Of a DNA stretch of 64,000 bases, positions 1-7,832 are shown piece after piece. Under the pieces are notes generated by a model. The model made no database searches. It was not told the DNA's origin and saw nothing but the letters and a program-made list of their open reading frames with translations. The stretch spans positions 124,001 to 188,000 of the forward strand of contig NZ_QLSZ01000002.1 in the NCBI RefSeq assembly GCF_003268855.1, in the 5' to 3' direction. The DNA is from Flavobacterium aciduliphilum (GTDB lineage: Bacteria > Bacteroidota > Bacteroidia > Flavobacteriales > Flavobacteriaceae). Made by a program: the position numbers and the translations under genes. Each line of letters starts with the position of its first letter. Position 1 is the first letter of the stretch.

Positions 1-858
1 GAGACAAAGTATAAACTAGAACCAAAAAAAGAATTATTACATTTTACAACTTTACAAGGTTTAAATTCTATATTAGAAACTGGTTATTTTAGACTTTCTT
101 CCATTGAAAATTTATCAGACAATCTAGAATTGATTTTAGGTCTGAATAGAATGAAGGAAGAATTAAATATTGAAATTAGTGATGATACTATATCCAATTT
201 AAAACAAAATATTTTTTGTTTATCAAGTTGTTTAAATACTCCAGAAACTATTACTGATACCTATATGTGGGAAAACTATAGTAACAGAGGTTCTGGAGCT
301 GTATTAGTATTTGAAGTAGAAAATGTTAATTTAAATTTGTTATTTGGCAAAGTTTTATATGGTAATGAAAACTTGACAATTTTTGATGATTTAAAGAATA
401 GCATAATTAAACATAAAAATAATTTTGGTGGCTTTATGCCAAATAATCTTTATGAAATGATGTCTAAAATTTTTTGTTTTCACAAAGCAAATAAGTTTCA
501 CAGGGAAAATGAAGTAAGGTTGTTAATTAAGGAAAATAAAAATAATATTTATGATGATCATAACAATTTATTCATTGATAAAATAATAAATAGTCAGAAT
601 GAAGTTCGTTACATATATAAATTAGTTTTACAAGAAAGAATAGAAGATTGGTACAATAAAAATTATAGCCATAGAGAAAATATAACTTTAGAGGATGCAC
701 AACAGAAGTTGCCTAAAATTAAAATTAAAAAAATTGTTTTAGGATATAACATTAAAAACACTTACGAAATTAGACAGTTTTTAATTGAAAAAAGAAAAAA
801 ATTAAGCATGAACTTTGACATAGAAATAATAAACAGTGACTTGCAATTTTTTACTTAA
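1..858 (+). CDS. DUF2971-type protein, 5' end cut off by the window
   Basis: The frame is open from base 1, so at least 285 residues are visible and the true start lies upstream; the TTG at 130 is not a likely start because conserved sequence precedes it. The visible N-terminal part reads LLHFTTLQGLNSILETGYF followed by RLSSIENLSD, the typical opening of DUF2971 proteins. A middle segment, CLSSCLNTPETITDTYMWENY followed by a Gly-rich stretch and VFEVE, also fits that family (cysteine/serine-rich strand, then W-x-x-Y). DUF2971 proteins have no settled biochemical role; some occur in accessory or defence-like regions. The gene is more A+T-rich than mazG and aroA downstream, which suggests an accessory origin. 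Nineteen bases separate it from the next gene. Confidence 0.7.
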   Translation, partial: ETKYKLEPKKELLHFTTLQGLNSILETGYFRLSSIENLSDNLELILGLNRMKEELNIEISDDTISNLKQNIFCLSSCLNTPETITDTYMWENYSNRGSGAVLVFEVENVNLNLLFGKVLYGNENLTIFDDLKNSIIKHKNNFGGFMPNNLYEMMSKIFCFHKANKFHRENEVRLLIKENKNNIYDDHNNLFIDKIINSQNEVRYIYKLVLQERIEDWYNKNYSHRENITLEDAQQKLPKIKIKKIVLGYNIKNTYEIRQFLIEKRKKLSMNFDIEIINSDLQFFT

Positions 859-876
859 AAATAAAAAAGATATAAC

Positions 877-1203
877 ATGAACCTAAAAAACGCCCAACAC
901 GAAGTAGACGCTTGGATAAAAAACCACGGTGTGCGCTACTTTAATGAATTGACTAACATGGCTCAACTTACCGAAGAAGTAGGAGAAGTAGCTCGCATCA
1001 TAGCGCGTCGTTATGGTGAACAATCCGAAAAAGAAAGTGACAAAAACAAAGACCTTGGCGAAGAACTAGCCGATGTGGTTTTTGTAGTCTTATGCCTTGC
1101 CAACCAAACCGGCGTCGATTTGCAAGCGGCTTTCGATAAAAAAATGGATTTAAAAACCAAACGCGACCACGATAGGCACCATAATAATGAAAAACTAAAA
1201 TAA
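877..1203 (+). CDS. MazG-like nucleotide pyrophosphohydrolase
   Basis: A 108-residue all-alpha NTP pyrophosphohydrolase-like protein. Two acidic helices are visible: LTEEVGEVARIIAR (about residues 31-44) and LGEELADVVFVV (about 61-72), which match the E-x-x-E and E-x-x-D metal-binding pattern of the MazG/RS21-C6 fold. Members hydrolyse (d)NTPs to monophosphate and pyrophosphate, often as house-cleaning of modified nucleotides; the substrate cannot be read from sequence. The length is that of a single MazG domain, unlike the two-domain E. coli MazG. In Flavobacteriia I expect this gene next to aroA, so the four-helix-bundle gene between them looks like an insertion. Its last codons run into the inverted repeat that starts at 1201. 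Confidence 0.85.
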   Translation: MNLKNAQHEVDAWIKNHGVRYFNELTNMAQLTEEVGEVARIIARRYGEQSEKESDKNKDLGEELADVVFVVLCLANQTGVDLQAAFDKKMDLKTKRDHDRHHNNEKLK

Positions 1204-1238
1204 TTGTGAATGGTAAATGGTGAATTATGAATTATGGG
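1201..1238 (-). repeat. CATTCAC-type heptad repeat, inverted copy
   Basis: Read on the minus strand this is a run of ATTCAC/ATTTAC units. Bases 1201-1214 are a perfect 14-base reverse complement of 1627-1640; beyond that the match continues with a 7-base insertion in the right copy. The repeat contains the stop codon of the MazG-like gene and the start of the four-helix-bundle gene. Confidence 0.8.
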
Positions 1239-1596
1239 TGAAAATATAATTAAAACCAAATCATTTAGTTTTGCTTTACGTATAGTTAAACTGTATCAGT
1301 TTTTATCTTCTGACAAGAAAGAATATGTTTTGAGTAAGCAATTGTTAAGAAGTGGAACTTCAATAGGTGCTTTAGTTAGAGAATCAGAACAAGCAGAAAG
1401 TAAATTAGACTTTATTCATAAGTTAGCTATTGCTCAAAAAGAAGCTAATGAATCTGATTATTGGCTTGAATTATTATTTAAATCAGGTTATTTAGAAGAA
1501 GTTCAATACCAATCATTAAAATCAGATATTGTTGAAATTAATAAGATTTTAGCATCAATTAGTATTACAACTAAACAAAAAATAGGGAAAAAATGA
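1234..1596 (+). CDS. Four-helix-bundle protein of the S23/IVP family
   Basis: A 120-residue helical protein. The opening ENIIKTKSFSFALRIVKLY, then LSKQLLRSGTSIGALVRE and DFIHKLAIAQKEANESDYWL, are the hallmarks of the TIGR02436 four-helix-bundle family, first seen as ORFs in 23S rRNA intervening sequences and structurally related to the Avd protein of diversity-generating retroelements. No enzymatic role is established. The ATG at 1234 gives the usual N-terminus for the family. The gene sits between mazG-like and aroA, overlaps the aroA start by four bases (ATGA at 1593-1596), and is enclosed by an inverted repeat (1201-1214 and 1627-1640), so it resembles a small mobile cassette. No reverse transcriptase or template repeat is visible nearby, which argues against a retroelement. 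Confidence 0.85.
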   Translation: MGENIIKTKSFSFALRIVKLYQFLSSDKKEYVLSKQLLRSGTSIGALVRESEQAESKLDFIHKLAIAQKEANESDYWLELLFKSGYLEEVQYQSLKSDIVEINKILASISITTKQKIGKK

Positions 1597-2840
1597 ACCT
1601 ATTGTTACATTCACCATTTATCATTCACCATTCACAATTAAAGTTGACTGGCAGCAAGTCTGAAACTAATAGGTTGTTGTTGTTGAGGGCATTGTATCCC
1701 AATATTTCACTAGAAAACACGTCCAATTCTGATGATTCAGAGGTACTGTCAAAAGCATTACACTCACCATTCATCATTCATAATTCACAATTAGTTGACG
1801 TTCATCATGCAGGAACGGCCATGCGTTTTCTAACTGCTTTTTTTGCAATTCAAGAAGGTAAAGAAGTTGTTCTTACGGGTTCGTCACGAATGAAAGAGCG
1901 TCCCATAAAAATTCTTGTCGAAGCATTAAACCAACTTGGAGCTGAAATAACATATCAAGAAAAAGCAGGATTTCCACCCATAAGCATCAAAGGGAAAAAA
2001 CTTTCAAAAAATAAAGTTTCACTTTCGGCAAATGTGAGTAGTCAATATGTTTCTGCACTTTTATTAATCGCTCCCAAACTCGAAAATGGATTAGAATTGA
2101 CATTAGAAGGCGAAATGACCTCCCTTCCATACATCCAAATGACCTTAGCGTTATTAAATGCTATAGGAGTTGAAACTTCTTTTTTTGATAGTAAAATTTT
2201 TGTTAAACCTACGACCTATGACCTACAGCCTACAATCTTAACCATTGAATCGGATTGGTCTTCAGCTTCTTATTGGTATTCCATTATAGCGCTCTCAAAC
2301 CTTGGAACAGAAATAACCTTGTCAAGCTACAAGAAAAATAGCCTACAAGGGGATGCCGTATTGGTTGAAATTTATAAAAACTTTGGAGTCGAAACTATTT
2401 TTAATGAGAATAATTCAATAACGATTATAAAATCCAGTACCCAAAACCTACACACTATAACCTACAACCTAAACCACTCTCCCGACCTTGCGCAAACCCT
2501 TGCTGTGACTTGTTTCGGACTCGGAATAGCATGTGATTTATATGGTTTACACACTCTTAAAATTAAAGAAACTGATCGATTGGAAGCCTTAAAAACGGAA
2601 TTGACAAAATTGGGCGCAACCGTTTCAGTTACCAACGATTCCTTGCATTTAAAAGCAAAGACAATAATCAATAAAGGAATTACCATTTCTACCTATCAAG
2701 ACCACCGCATGGCTATGGCATTTGCTCCCTTGGCACTAAAAACAACTATAGGAATCGAACAAGCCGAAGTAGTATCAAAATCATACCCCACATTTTGGGA
2801 CGATTTAAAAAAAATAGGCTTTATAATAGAGGAAGAATAA
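1593..2840 (+). CDS. aroA: 3-phosphoshikimate 1-carboxyvinyltransferase (EPSP synthase)
   Basis: A 415-residue cytosolic enzyme that transfers the enolpyruvyl group of PEP to shikimate-3-phosphate in the shikimate pathway. Visible family motifs: LTGSKSETNRLLLLRAL (substrate-binding Lys and Ser near the N-terminus), HHAGTAMRFLTAFFA, and near the C-terminus KETDRLEAL and DHRMAMAFAPLAL. The start overlaps the stop of the upstream gene. Four short segments look inserted: HSPFIIHHSQL near residue 7, HSPFIIHNSQL near residue 57, KPTTYDLQPTILT near residue 206 and QNLHTITYNLNHS near residue 285. Each is encoded by a heptad repeat that also occurs outside genes. All catalytic motifs remain intact, so the enzyme is probably active. 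Confidence 0.93.
   Translation: MNLLLHSPFIIHHSQLKLTGSKSETNRLLLLRALYPNISLENTSNSDDSEVLSKALHSPFIIHNSQLVDVHHAGTAMRFLTAFFAIQEGKEVVLTGSSRMKERPIKILVEALNQLGAEITYQEKAGFPPISIKGKKLSKNKVSLSANVSSQYVSALLLIAPKLENGLELTLEGEMTSLPYIQMTLALLNAIGVETSFFDSKIFVKPTTYDLQPTILTIESDWSSASYWYSIIALSNLGTEITLSSYKKNSLQGDAVLVEIYKNFGVETIFNENNSITIIKSSTQNLHTITYNLNHSPDLAQTLAVTCFGLGIACDLYGLHTLKIKETDRLEALKTELTKLGATVSVTNDSLHLKAKTIINKGITISTYQDHRMAMAFAPLALKTTIGIEQAEVVSKSYPTFWDDLKKIGFIIEEE
1606..1640 (+). repeat. CATTCAC-type heptad repeat inside aroA (first copy)
   Basis: Units read CATTCAC, CATTTAT, CATTCAC, CATTCAC, AATTA. It encodes HSPFIIHHSQL in the aroA frame, just before the conserved TGSKSE motif, and is the right arm of the inverted pair around the four-helix-bundle gene. 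Confidence 0.8.
1759..1793 (+). repeat. CATTCAC-type heptad repeat inside aroA (second copy)
   Basis: A direct copy of the 1606-1640 repeat in the same translation phase, encoding HSPFIIHNSQL just before the conserved HHAGTAMRF motif. Confidence 0.8.
2205..2242 (+). repeat. CCTACAA-type heptad repeat inside aroA
   Basis: Units CCTACGA, CCTATGA, CCTACAG, CCTACAA, TCTTAAC. The same unit fills the spacers at 32884-32964, 36985-37018 and 41644-41693. Here it encodes KPTTYDLQPTIL. Confidence 0.75.
2443..2475 (+). repeat. CCTACAA-type heptad repeat inside aroA, second site
   Basis: Units CCTACAC, ACTATAA, CCTACAA, CCTAAAC, in frame, encoding NLHTITYNLN just before the HSPDLAQT segment. Confidence 0.7.
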
Positions 2841-2846
2841 AAAAAG

Positions 2847-2920
2847 TCGGGATGACTGGATTCGAACCAGCGACCCCTAGCACCCCATGCTAGTACGCTA
2901 CCAGGCTGCGCTACATCCCG
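2847..2920 (-). tRNA. tRNA-Pro (anticodon GGG)
   Basis: On the minus strand a 74-nt cloverleaf can be drawn: acceptor CGGGATG pairing with CATCCCG, discriminator A at 2847, anticodon stem CTAGC/GCTAG around the loop ATGGGGT (anticodon GGG), and a T-arm with GGTTCGAATCC. CCA is not encoded. It is convergent with aroA, six bases from the aroA stop. Confidence 0.95.
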
Positions 2921-2965
2921 AACAAGGGTGCAAAAGTAATAAATAAAAAATAAACATGCAAAAAC

Positions 2966-2997
2966 TTGACAACGCCTATTTTGCCATCGTATATTTG
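2966..2997 (+). promoter_or_regulatory. Promoter of queA (TTG - 21 - TATATTTG)
   Basis: TATATTTG at 2990-2997 matches the Bacteroidota -7 element TAnnTTTG, with TTG at 2966-2968 in the -33 region. The predicted leader to the queA ATG is about 65 bases. Confidence 0.6.
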
Positions 2998-3067
2998 CAA
3001 CCTAAAATTTGAAAGGATTTGGAACATCCTCAAACTTTTAAATTACTAAACTTTTAAACTCTTTTAA

Positions 3068-4117
3068 ATGAAATTATCTCATTTCAATTTTAATTTGCCA
3101 GCCGAATTGTTAGCTGAGTTTCCTGCTGAAAACCGCGATGAATCACGATTGATGGTGGTTGATCGAAAAAAAGGAACTATTGAACACAAATTGTTTAAAG
3201 ATATTATCGACTATTTTGATGATGGCGATGTTATGATATTAAACAATACCAAAGTATTTCCAGCTAGAATGTATGGAAATAAGGAAAAAACAGGGGCAAG
3301 AATTGAGGTGTTTTTACTTCGTGAATTGAATGCAGAGCAAAGACTTTGGGATGTTTTAGTTGATCCTGCCCGAAAAATAAGAATTGGAAACAAGTTGTAT
3401 TTTGGAGACGATGATTCGTTGGTAGCAGAAGTGATCGATAATACCACGTCACGCGGGAGAACTTTGCGTTTTCTCTATGATGGAACTTATGAAGAATTTA
3501 GAAATAAATTGACTGAATTAGGAGAAACTCCTATTCCAAAATACATCAACCGTGAGGTTACTGAAGAAGATGCAGAGCGTTATCAAACGATTTATGCGAA
3601 AGAAGAAGGGGCTGTAGCAGCTCCAACTGCGGGTTTGCATTTTTCGAAACACTTGTTGAAAAAGTTGGAAATTAAAGGAATTAACTTTGCTGAAGTGACG
3701 TTACACGTGGGATTAGGAACTTTCAATCCCGTTGAAGTAGAAGATTTATCTAAACATAAAATGGATTCCGAAGAGTTGAAAATTACACAAGAAGCATGTG
3801 ATATTGTCAATGCAGCAAAAGCAAATAAAAAGCGTATTTGTTGTATTGGAACGACTTCTATGCGTGCCATTGAAAGCTCGGTTTCCTCTGCCAAAACTTT
3901 GAATCCGTATGAAGGATGGACCAATAAATTTATTTTTCCTCCCTATGATTTTAGTATTGCAGATTGTATGGTTACTAATTTTCATACGCCAAAATCAACA
4001 CTTCTCATGATGATTTCAGCATTTTGTGGGCATGATTTAATGAAAAAAGCCTATGAAGAAGCGGTGAAAGAAAAATATAAGTTTTACTCGTATGGCGACG
4101 CAATGTTAATTCTATAA
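3068..4117 (+). CDS. queA: S-adenosylmethionine:tRNA ribosyltransferase-isomerase QueA
   Basis: At 349 residues it has the usual QueA length. The enzyme moves the ribosyl part of SAM to preQ1 at tRNA position 34, giving epoxyqueuosine. Typical sequence: [23 protein letters not shown] at the N-terminus, [49 protein letters not shown], and [19 protein letters not shown] near the C-terminus. It is preceded by its own promoter and followed by a strong hairpin, so it is probably transcribed alone. Confidence 0.96.
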   Translation: MKLSHFNFNLPAELLAEFPAENRDESRLMVVDRKKGTIEHKLFKDIIDYFDDGDVMILNNTKVFPARMYGNKEKTGARIEVFLLRELNAEQRLWDVLVDPARKIRIGNKLYFGDDDSLVAEVIDNTTSRGRTLRFLYDGTYEEFRNKLTELGETPIPKYINREVTEEDAERYQTIYAKEEGAVAAPTAGLHFSKHLLKKLEIKGINFAEVTLHVGLGTFNPVEVEDLSKHKMDSEELKITQEACDIVNAAKANKKRICCIGTTSMRAIESSVSSAKTLNPYEGWTNKFIFPPYDFSIADCMVTNFHTPKSTLLMMISAFCGHDLMKKAYEEAVKEKYKFYSYGDAMLIL

Positions 4118-4140
4118 AAGTCGACGTACTATTCGTAACT

Positions 4141-4172
4141 AAAATCTCACTTCTCTTAGTGAGATTTTTTTT
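4141..4172. terminator. Bidirectional hairpin terminator after queA
   Basis: Stem AAAATCTCAC (4141-4150) pairs with GTGAGATTTT (4159-4168), with an 8-base loop and a T run to 4172. The A tract on the other side would allow use in both directions. Confidence 0.8.
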
Positions 4173-4290
4173 GTCTTTATTTTTAAAAGTTTAGTAAAAA
4201 AACAATGCCTTTTAGACAATCTTTTTTTGTTACATTTACACCTGTTAGCATAAAGACGTTTACGTACATTTAAAATAAAACCAAAGAACC

Positions 4291-5568
4291 ATGACTTTTC
4301 AGAACACGCTCGATTTTGCACAACAATTAGACCTTCAAGATCCATTAAAGACCTATAGAAATGAGTTTATCTTTCCACAACATGAGGGGAGAGACGTAAT
4401 CTATTTTACAGGAAATTCTTTAGGATTGCAACCCAAACGTACCCGAAAATTTGTAGACGAAGTGATGAATGATTGGGCGCATTTGGCCGTAGAAGGTCAT
4501 TTTTTTGCAGAAAAACCTTGGTGGGATTATCATGAGCGTTTTGCTCTTCCTTTAAGTAAAATAGTAGGAGCAAAGCCATCAGAAGTTACGGTAATGAATA
4601 CCTTAACTATTAATTTGCATTTATTGATGGTGTCGTTTTATCGTCCCACAGCCAAGCGATTTAAAATAATATGCGAGGAAAAAGCTTTCCCATCCGACCA
4701 ATATATGTTTCAATCCCAAGTACATCATCATGGTTTCAATCCTCAGGAAGCGATTGTTGAAATCAAAAGGCGTGAAGGGGAACACAATATTCGTTTAGAA
4801 GATATTCTGTCAAAAATTGAAGAAGTAGGAGATGAACTGGCTTTGGTACTTTTTGGGGGGGTAAATTATTACACGGGTCAAGTATTTGATATGAAAACCA
4901 TCACTGAAGCAGGACATAGAGTGGGAGCCTATGTTGGTTTTGATTTAGCACATGCTGCAGGGAATATTAAATTGGATTTGCATGATTGGAATGTAGATTT
5001 TGCCGCATGGTGTTCCTATAAATATATGAATTCTGGGCCCGGAAATGCTTCGGGTTGTTTTGTGCACGAAAAACACCATCAGTCCAATTTGCCGCGTTTT
5101 GCAGGTTGGTGGGGACATAATAAAGAACGCCGATTTAAAATGGAACCCCAATTTGAGCCTGTTCAAGGGGCTCAAGGTTGGCAAGTGAGTAATTTACCCA
5201 TTTTATCTTTAGCGCCTTATCTAGCGTCGATAGAAATTTTTGATGAAGTAGGAATGGATGCCTTGATAGAAAAAAGAGATATCATAACGTCTTATTTAGA
5301 GTTTATACTAAAAGAAATTGCTCAAGAGGTAGGAAGTGCGTTTGAGATAATCACCCCAGCCATTCCCACAGCACGCGCCTGTCAATTATCTGTTTTTTTG
5401 CATGGAGAGGGGCGAAGTTTATTTGATTATTTGATGAAAAATGGTGTGATAACCGATTGGCGTGAGCCCAACGTAATTCGCTTGGCACCTGTTCCTTTAT
5501 ATACTTCTTATGAAGATATGTATCGTTTTGGACAAATTTTAAAAGCCGGAATTTTGCATAGAAATTAG
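4291..5568 (+). CDS. kynU: Kynureninase
   Basis: A 425-residue PLP enzyme that cleaves kynurenine or 3-hydroxykynurenine to (hydroxy)anthranilate and alanine. Visible: YFTGNSLGLQPK near the N-terminus, DLAHAAGNI (PLP-binding Asp), and CSYKYMNSGPG, in which Lys244 is the expected Schiff-base lysine. The C-terminal part has the family motif ITDWREPNVIRLAPVPLY. Kynurenine 3-monooxygenase is encoded about 6 kb downstream (11524), so the lower kynurenine route is represented, but tryptophan 2,3-dioxygenase and 3-hydroxyanthranilate dioxygenase are not seen here. A T-rich stretch and TACATTTA at 4231-4238 may be its promoter. Confidence 0.95.
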   Translation: MTFQNTLDFAQQLDLQDPLKTYRNEFIFPQHEGRDVIYFTGNSLGLQPKRTRKFVDEVMNDWAHLAVEGHFFAEKPWWDYHERFALPLSKIVGAKPSEVTVMNTLTINLHLLMVSFYRPTAKRFKIICEEKAFPSDQYMFQSQVHHHGFNPQEAIVEIKRREGEHNIRLEDILSKIEEVGDELALVLFGGVNYYTGQVFDMKTITEAGHRVGAYVGFDLAHAAGNIKLDLHDWNVDFAAWCSYKYMNSGPGNASGCFVHEKHHQSNLPRFAGWWGHNKERRFKMEPQFEPVQGAQGWQVSNLPILSLAPYLASIEIFDEVGMDALIEKRDIITSYLEFILKEIAQEVGSAFEIITPAIPTARACQLSVFLHGEGRSLFDYLMKNGVITDWREPNVIRLAPVPLYTSYEDMYRFGQILKAGILHRN

Positions 5569-5636
5569 AAAGGTTTGGCTATTTAAAATGAATTGATTTT
5601 ATTTGTAATCTATTGATAACTAAAACAAACTAAACT

Positions 5637-7703
5637 ATGAAGTTAAAATTACGTCTAATACTGATTTTACTTGTCTTTGCAAATCTCAAATCATTGGCAC
5701 AAGTTTCTTCAGATAAAGAATCCGTTGCAAGAGAATGGATTGCCTCTCAAGCAAAAGAGTTACATATCCAACCCTATCACACATTCAAACTTACCTTTGT
5801 GCGGAAGAGTTTGGCTGGTGAAACCTTACGTTTTCAACAAATGCTACACGATGTTCCGGTATTCGACAATGAAATAGTAGTTAATTTTGCACATGCTAAT
5901 GAGGTGACTTTTACTTCAAATAATTACGATGAGACGATAGCAAATATCAATACAATTCCAGTATTAACAGCAAATGAAGCTATTGCTAAATCGAATAAGA
6001 CTTTAGCTTTCAAAGGAGTGATTACCCATCAAGAATGCAAATTGGTAGTTTGCAAAATAAGCAACCAAACGAAATTAGCTTACAGAGTGGTGACGAATGC
6101 ATTTGATATGTCAGGAAGTTGGGAAGTTATGATAGATGCACAATCGGGCGCTGTTTTAAGTACAAAAGATGTTGCAGTATATCATCATAAAAAAGAAAAA
6201 AAGAAAAAAAATGAGGCGAAAGGTGAAAATAAAAACGCTTTAAAAACTACAAATTTCGTGAATGGTTCGGCTTATGTTTATATTCCGGATCCTCTTTCTC
6301 AAGCGCATGTAGCTTATGCAGGGGATTATGTAGATAACTCAGATGCAACAAATGCCTCGTTAGATGCTGCTAGGACTAGAGTAACTTTGCCTGAAATCGA
6401 TTATACAAGTGGCGTATACAAACTAAAGAGCTCTTTTGTTGAAATTAAAGATTTAGAAGCTCCAAGTAAAGGGTTGTTTACACAAGCAACGCCCGATTTT
6501 TTATTTGATAGAGCGGCAGATAATTTTGAAGCTGCAAATGCCTTTTATCATTTAGATGACAGTATGCGTTATATTAATTTTACACTGGGAATTCCTTGTA
6601 TTCCACTAACAAATTCTGGAGTTCTATGGTTTGATCCTTCTGGAGATAATGGAGCAGATAATTCATACTATTCATCAGGAACATTAGTTTTTGGTGAAGG
6701 AGGTGTTGATGATGCAGAAGATTCTGATGTTATATTGCATGAAATGGGACACGGAATTCACGATTGGATAACGGGAGGTCATTCTTCAAGTTCAACAGGA
6801 TTAGGAGAAGGAAGTGGAGATTATTGGGCAATGTCTTACAGCAGAAGTTTGAATCAATGGGCATCTAATGAACCAGCGTATAATTGGGTTTTTAGTTGGG
6901 ATGGTCATAACGAATGGTGGAGTGGGAGAGTAACAAATTATACTAGAACGTATCCACAAACAGGGTCTACGTATACCGAAATTCATACGTACGGGCAAAT
7001 TTGGGCAACCGCTCTAATGAAAATCTATGATGTGATTGGTAGAACCAAAACCGATAAAGCCTTTTTAGAAGGGTTGGCTTTGACAAATAGTTCAAGTAAT
7101 CAGAAAACGGCTGCCGCTGCAGTGAGACAAGCCGCTATAAATATGAATTATCCTTGTGCTGACATTCAGACCATGACGGATAAATTTAATGCTGCTGGGT
7201 ATGCTTTAACAGCACTTCCCCTAACAATGGCTGCTATTGCAGATCAAACGGTTGCCGCGGATGCAAATAATACCTATACTTTGCCAAGTTTCTCTTCTTT
7301 AGCTAATCCAATTGTTGCTAATTGTAATGCCGTAGTAACGCAATCGCCAGTAATAGGCACGGTTCTCGCTCCTGGAACGTATTCAATTACCATGACCGCT
7401 ACGAGTGGTACGGCTACAGTTTCTCAAACATTTACGTTGACAATTACACCAAACTTAACCCTCAACGAAAACAGCAAGACAAAGGTAGCGGTGTTTCCAA
7501 ATCCAACAAAAAATCAAATTACAATCAAAGGTGATTTTGAGGCGAATGAAAGCGTAACAATTTACAATTTACTTGGTCAAAAAGTAACGGAACGAAAACT
7601 GTTATCAAATGAAGAAACTATTGATGTTTCAAAATATGAATCAGGCTTGTATACTATTTATTTTAATGTGTCCAAAGCATCATATAAATTCATAAAAGAA
7701 TAA
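5637..7703 (+). CDS. Secreted fungalysin/thermolysin-like metallopeptidase with T9SS signal
   Basis: A 688-residue exported protease. Order: signal peptide (residues 1 to about 21, ending SLAQ); an FTP-like propeptide (about 30-180) with FQQMLHDVPVFDNEIVVNF and a PepSY-like stretch; an M36-type catalytic domain with HEMGH (zinc ligands His368 and His372, catalytic Glu369) and GEGSGDYWA carrying the third-ligand Glu about 25 residues on; a HYR-like beta domain (about 530-605); and a type A T9SS sorting domain (about 620-688) with VFPNPTKNQ, YNLLGQKV and a C-terminal FIKE. It is expected to cross the outer membrane through the type IX system and to degrade extracellular protein. A lysine-rich linker near 180 may be where the propeptide is cleaved. 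Confidence 0.92.
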   Translation: MKLKLRLILILLVFANLKSLAQVSSDKESVAREWIASQAKELHIQPYHTFKLTFVRKSLAGETLRFQQMLHDVPVFDNEIVVNFAHANEVTFTSNNYDETIANINTIPVLTANEAIAKSNKTLAFKGVITHQECKLVVCKISNQTKLAYRVVTNAFDMSGSWEVMIDAQSGAVLSTKDVAVYHHKKEKKKKNEAKGENKNALKTTNFVNGSAYVYIPDPLSQAHVAYAGDYVDNSDATNASLDAARTRVTLPEIDYTSGVYKLKSSFVEIKDLEAPSKGLFTQATPDFLFDRAADNFEAANAFYHLDDSMRYINFTLGIPCIPLTNSGVLWFDPSGDNGADNSYYSSGTLVFGEGGVDDAEDSDVILHEMGHGIHDWITGGHSSSSTGLGEGSGDYWAMSYSRSLNQWASNEPAYNWVFSWDGHNEWWSGRVTNYTRTYPQTGSTYTEIHTYGQIWATALMKIYDVIGRTKTDKAFLEGLALTNSSSNQKTAAAAVRQAAINMNYPCADIQTMTDKFNAAGYALTALPLTMAAIADQTVAADANNTYTLPSFSSLANPIVANCNAVVTQSPVIGTVLAPGTYSITMTATSGTATVSQTFTLTITPNLTLNENSKTKVAVFPNPTKNQITIKGDFEANESVTIYNLLGQKVTERKLLSNEETIDVSKYESGLYTIYFNVSKASYKFIKE

Positions 7704-7721
7704 TGCATTAATACCATTTTT

Positions 7722-7758
7722 AAAGCCACAGTGACCTTAAAAACATTGTGGCTTTTTT
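7722..7758 (+). terminator. Terminator after the metallopeptidase
   Basis: AAAGCCACAGTG (7722-7733) pairs with CATTGTGGCTTT (7744-7755) with one wobble pair and is followed by T residues. Confidence 0.75.
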
Positions 7759-7780
7759 ATTTCAACTGTTTCAAAACATC

Positions 7781-7813
7781 TTTTGCAAAAACCTTACATC
7801 CTTAGTACTTTTG
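7781..7813 (+). promoter_or_regulatory. Promoter of the arginase-family gene
   Basis: TTTTG at 7781-7785 and TACTTTTG at 7806-7813, separated by 20 bases, fit the Bacteroidota consensus. The ATG at 7833 lies 19 bases after the -7 element. Confidence 0.65.
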
Positions 7814-7832
7814 TAACTTATTATTTATAAAA

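Noticed and set aside
1011..1259. Minus-strand ORF across the mazG-like gene
   Set aside because: Low-complexity Ser-rich product opposite a real gene; shadow frame.
1234..1596. Diversity-generating retroelement (Avd-like helical protein)
   Set aside because: No reverse transcriptase, variable repeat or template repeat lies nearby.
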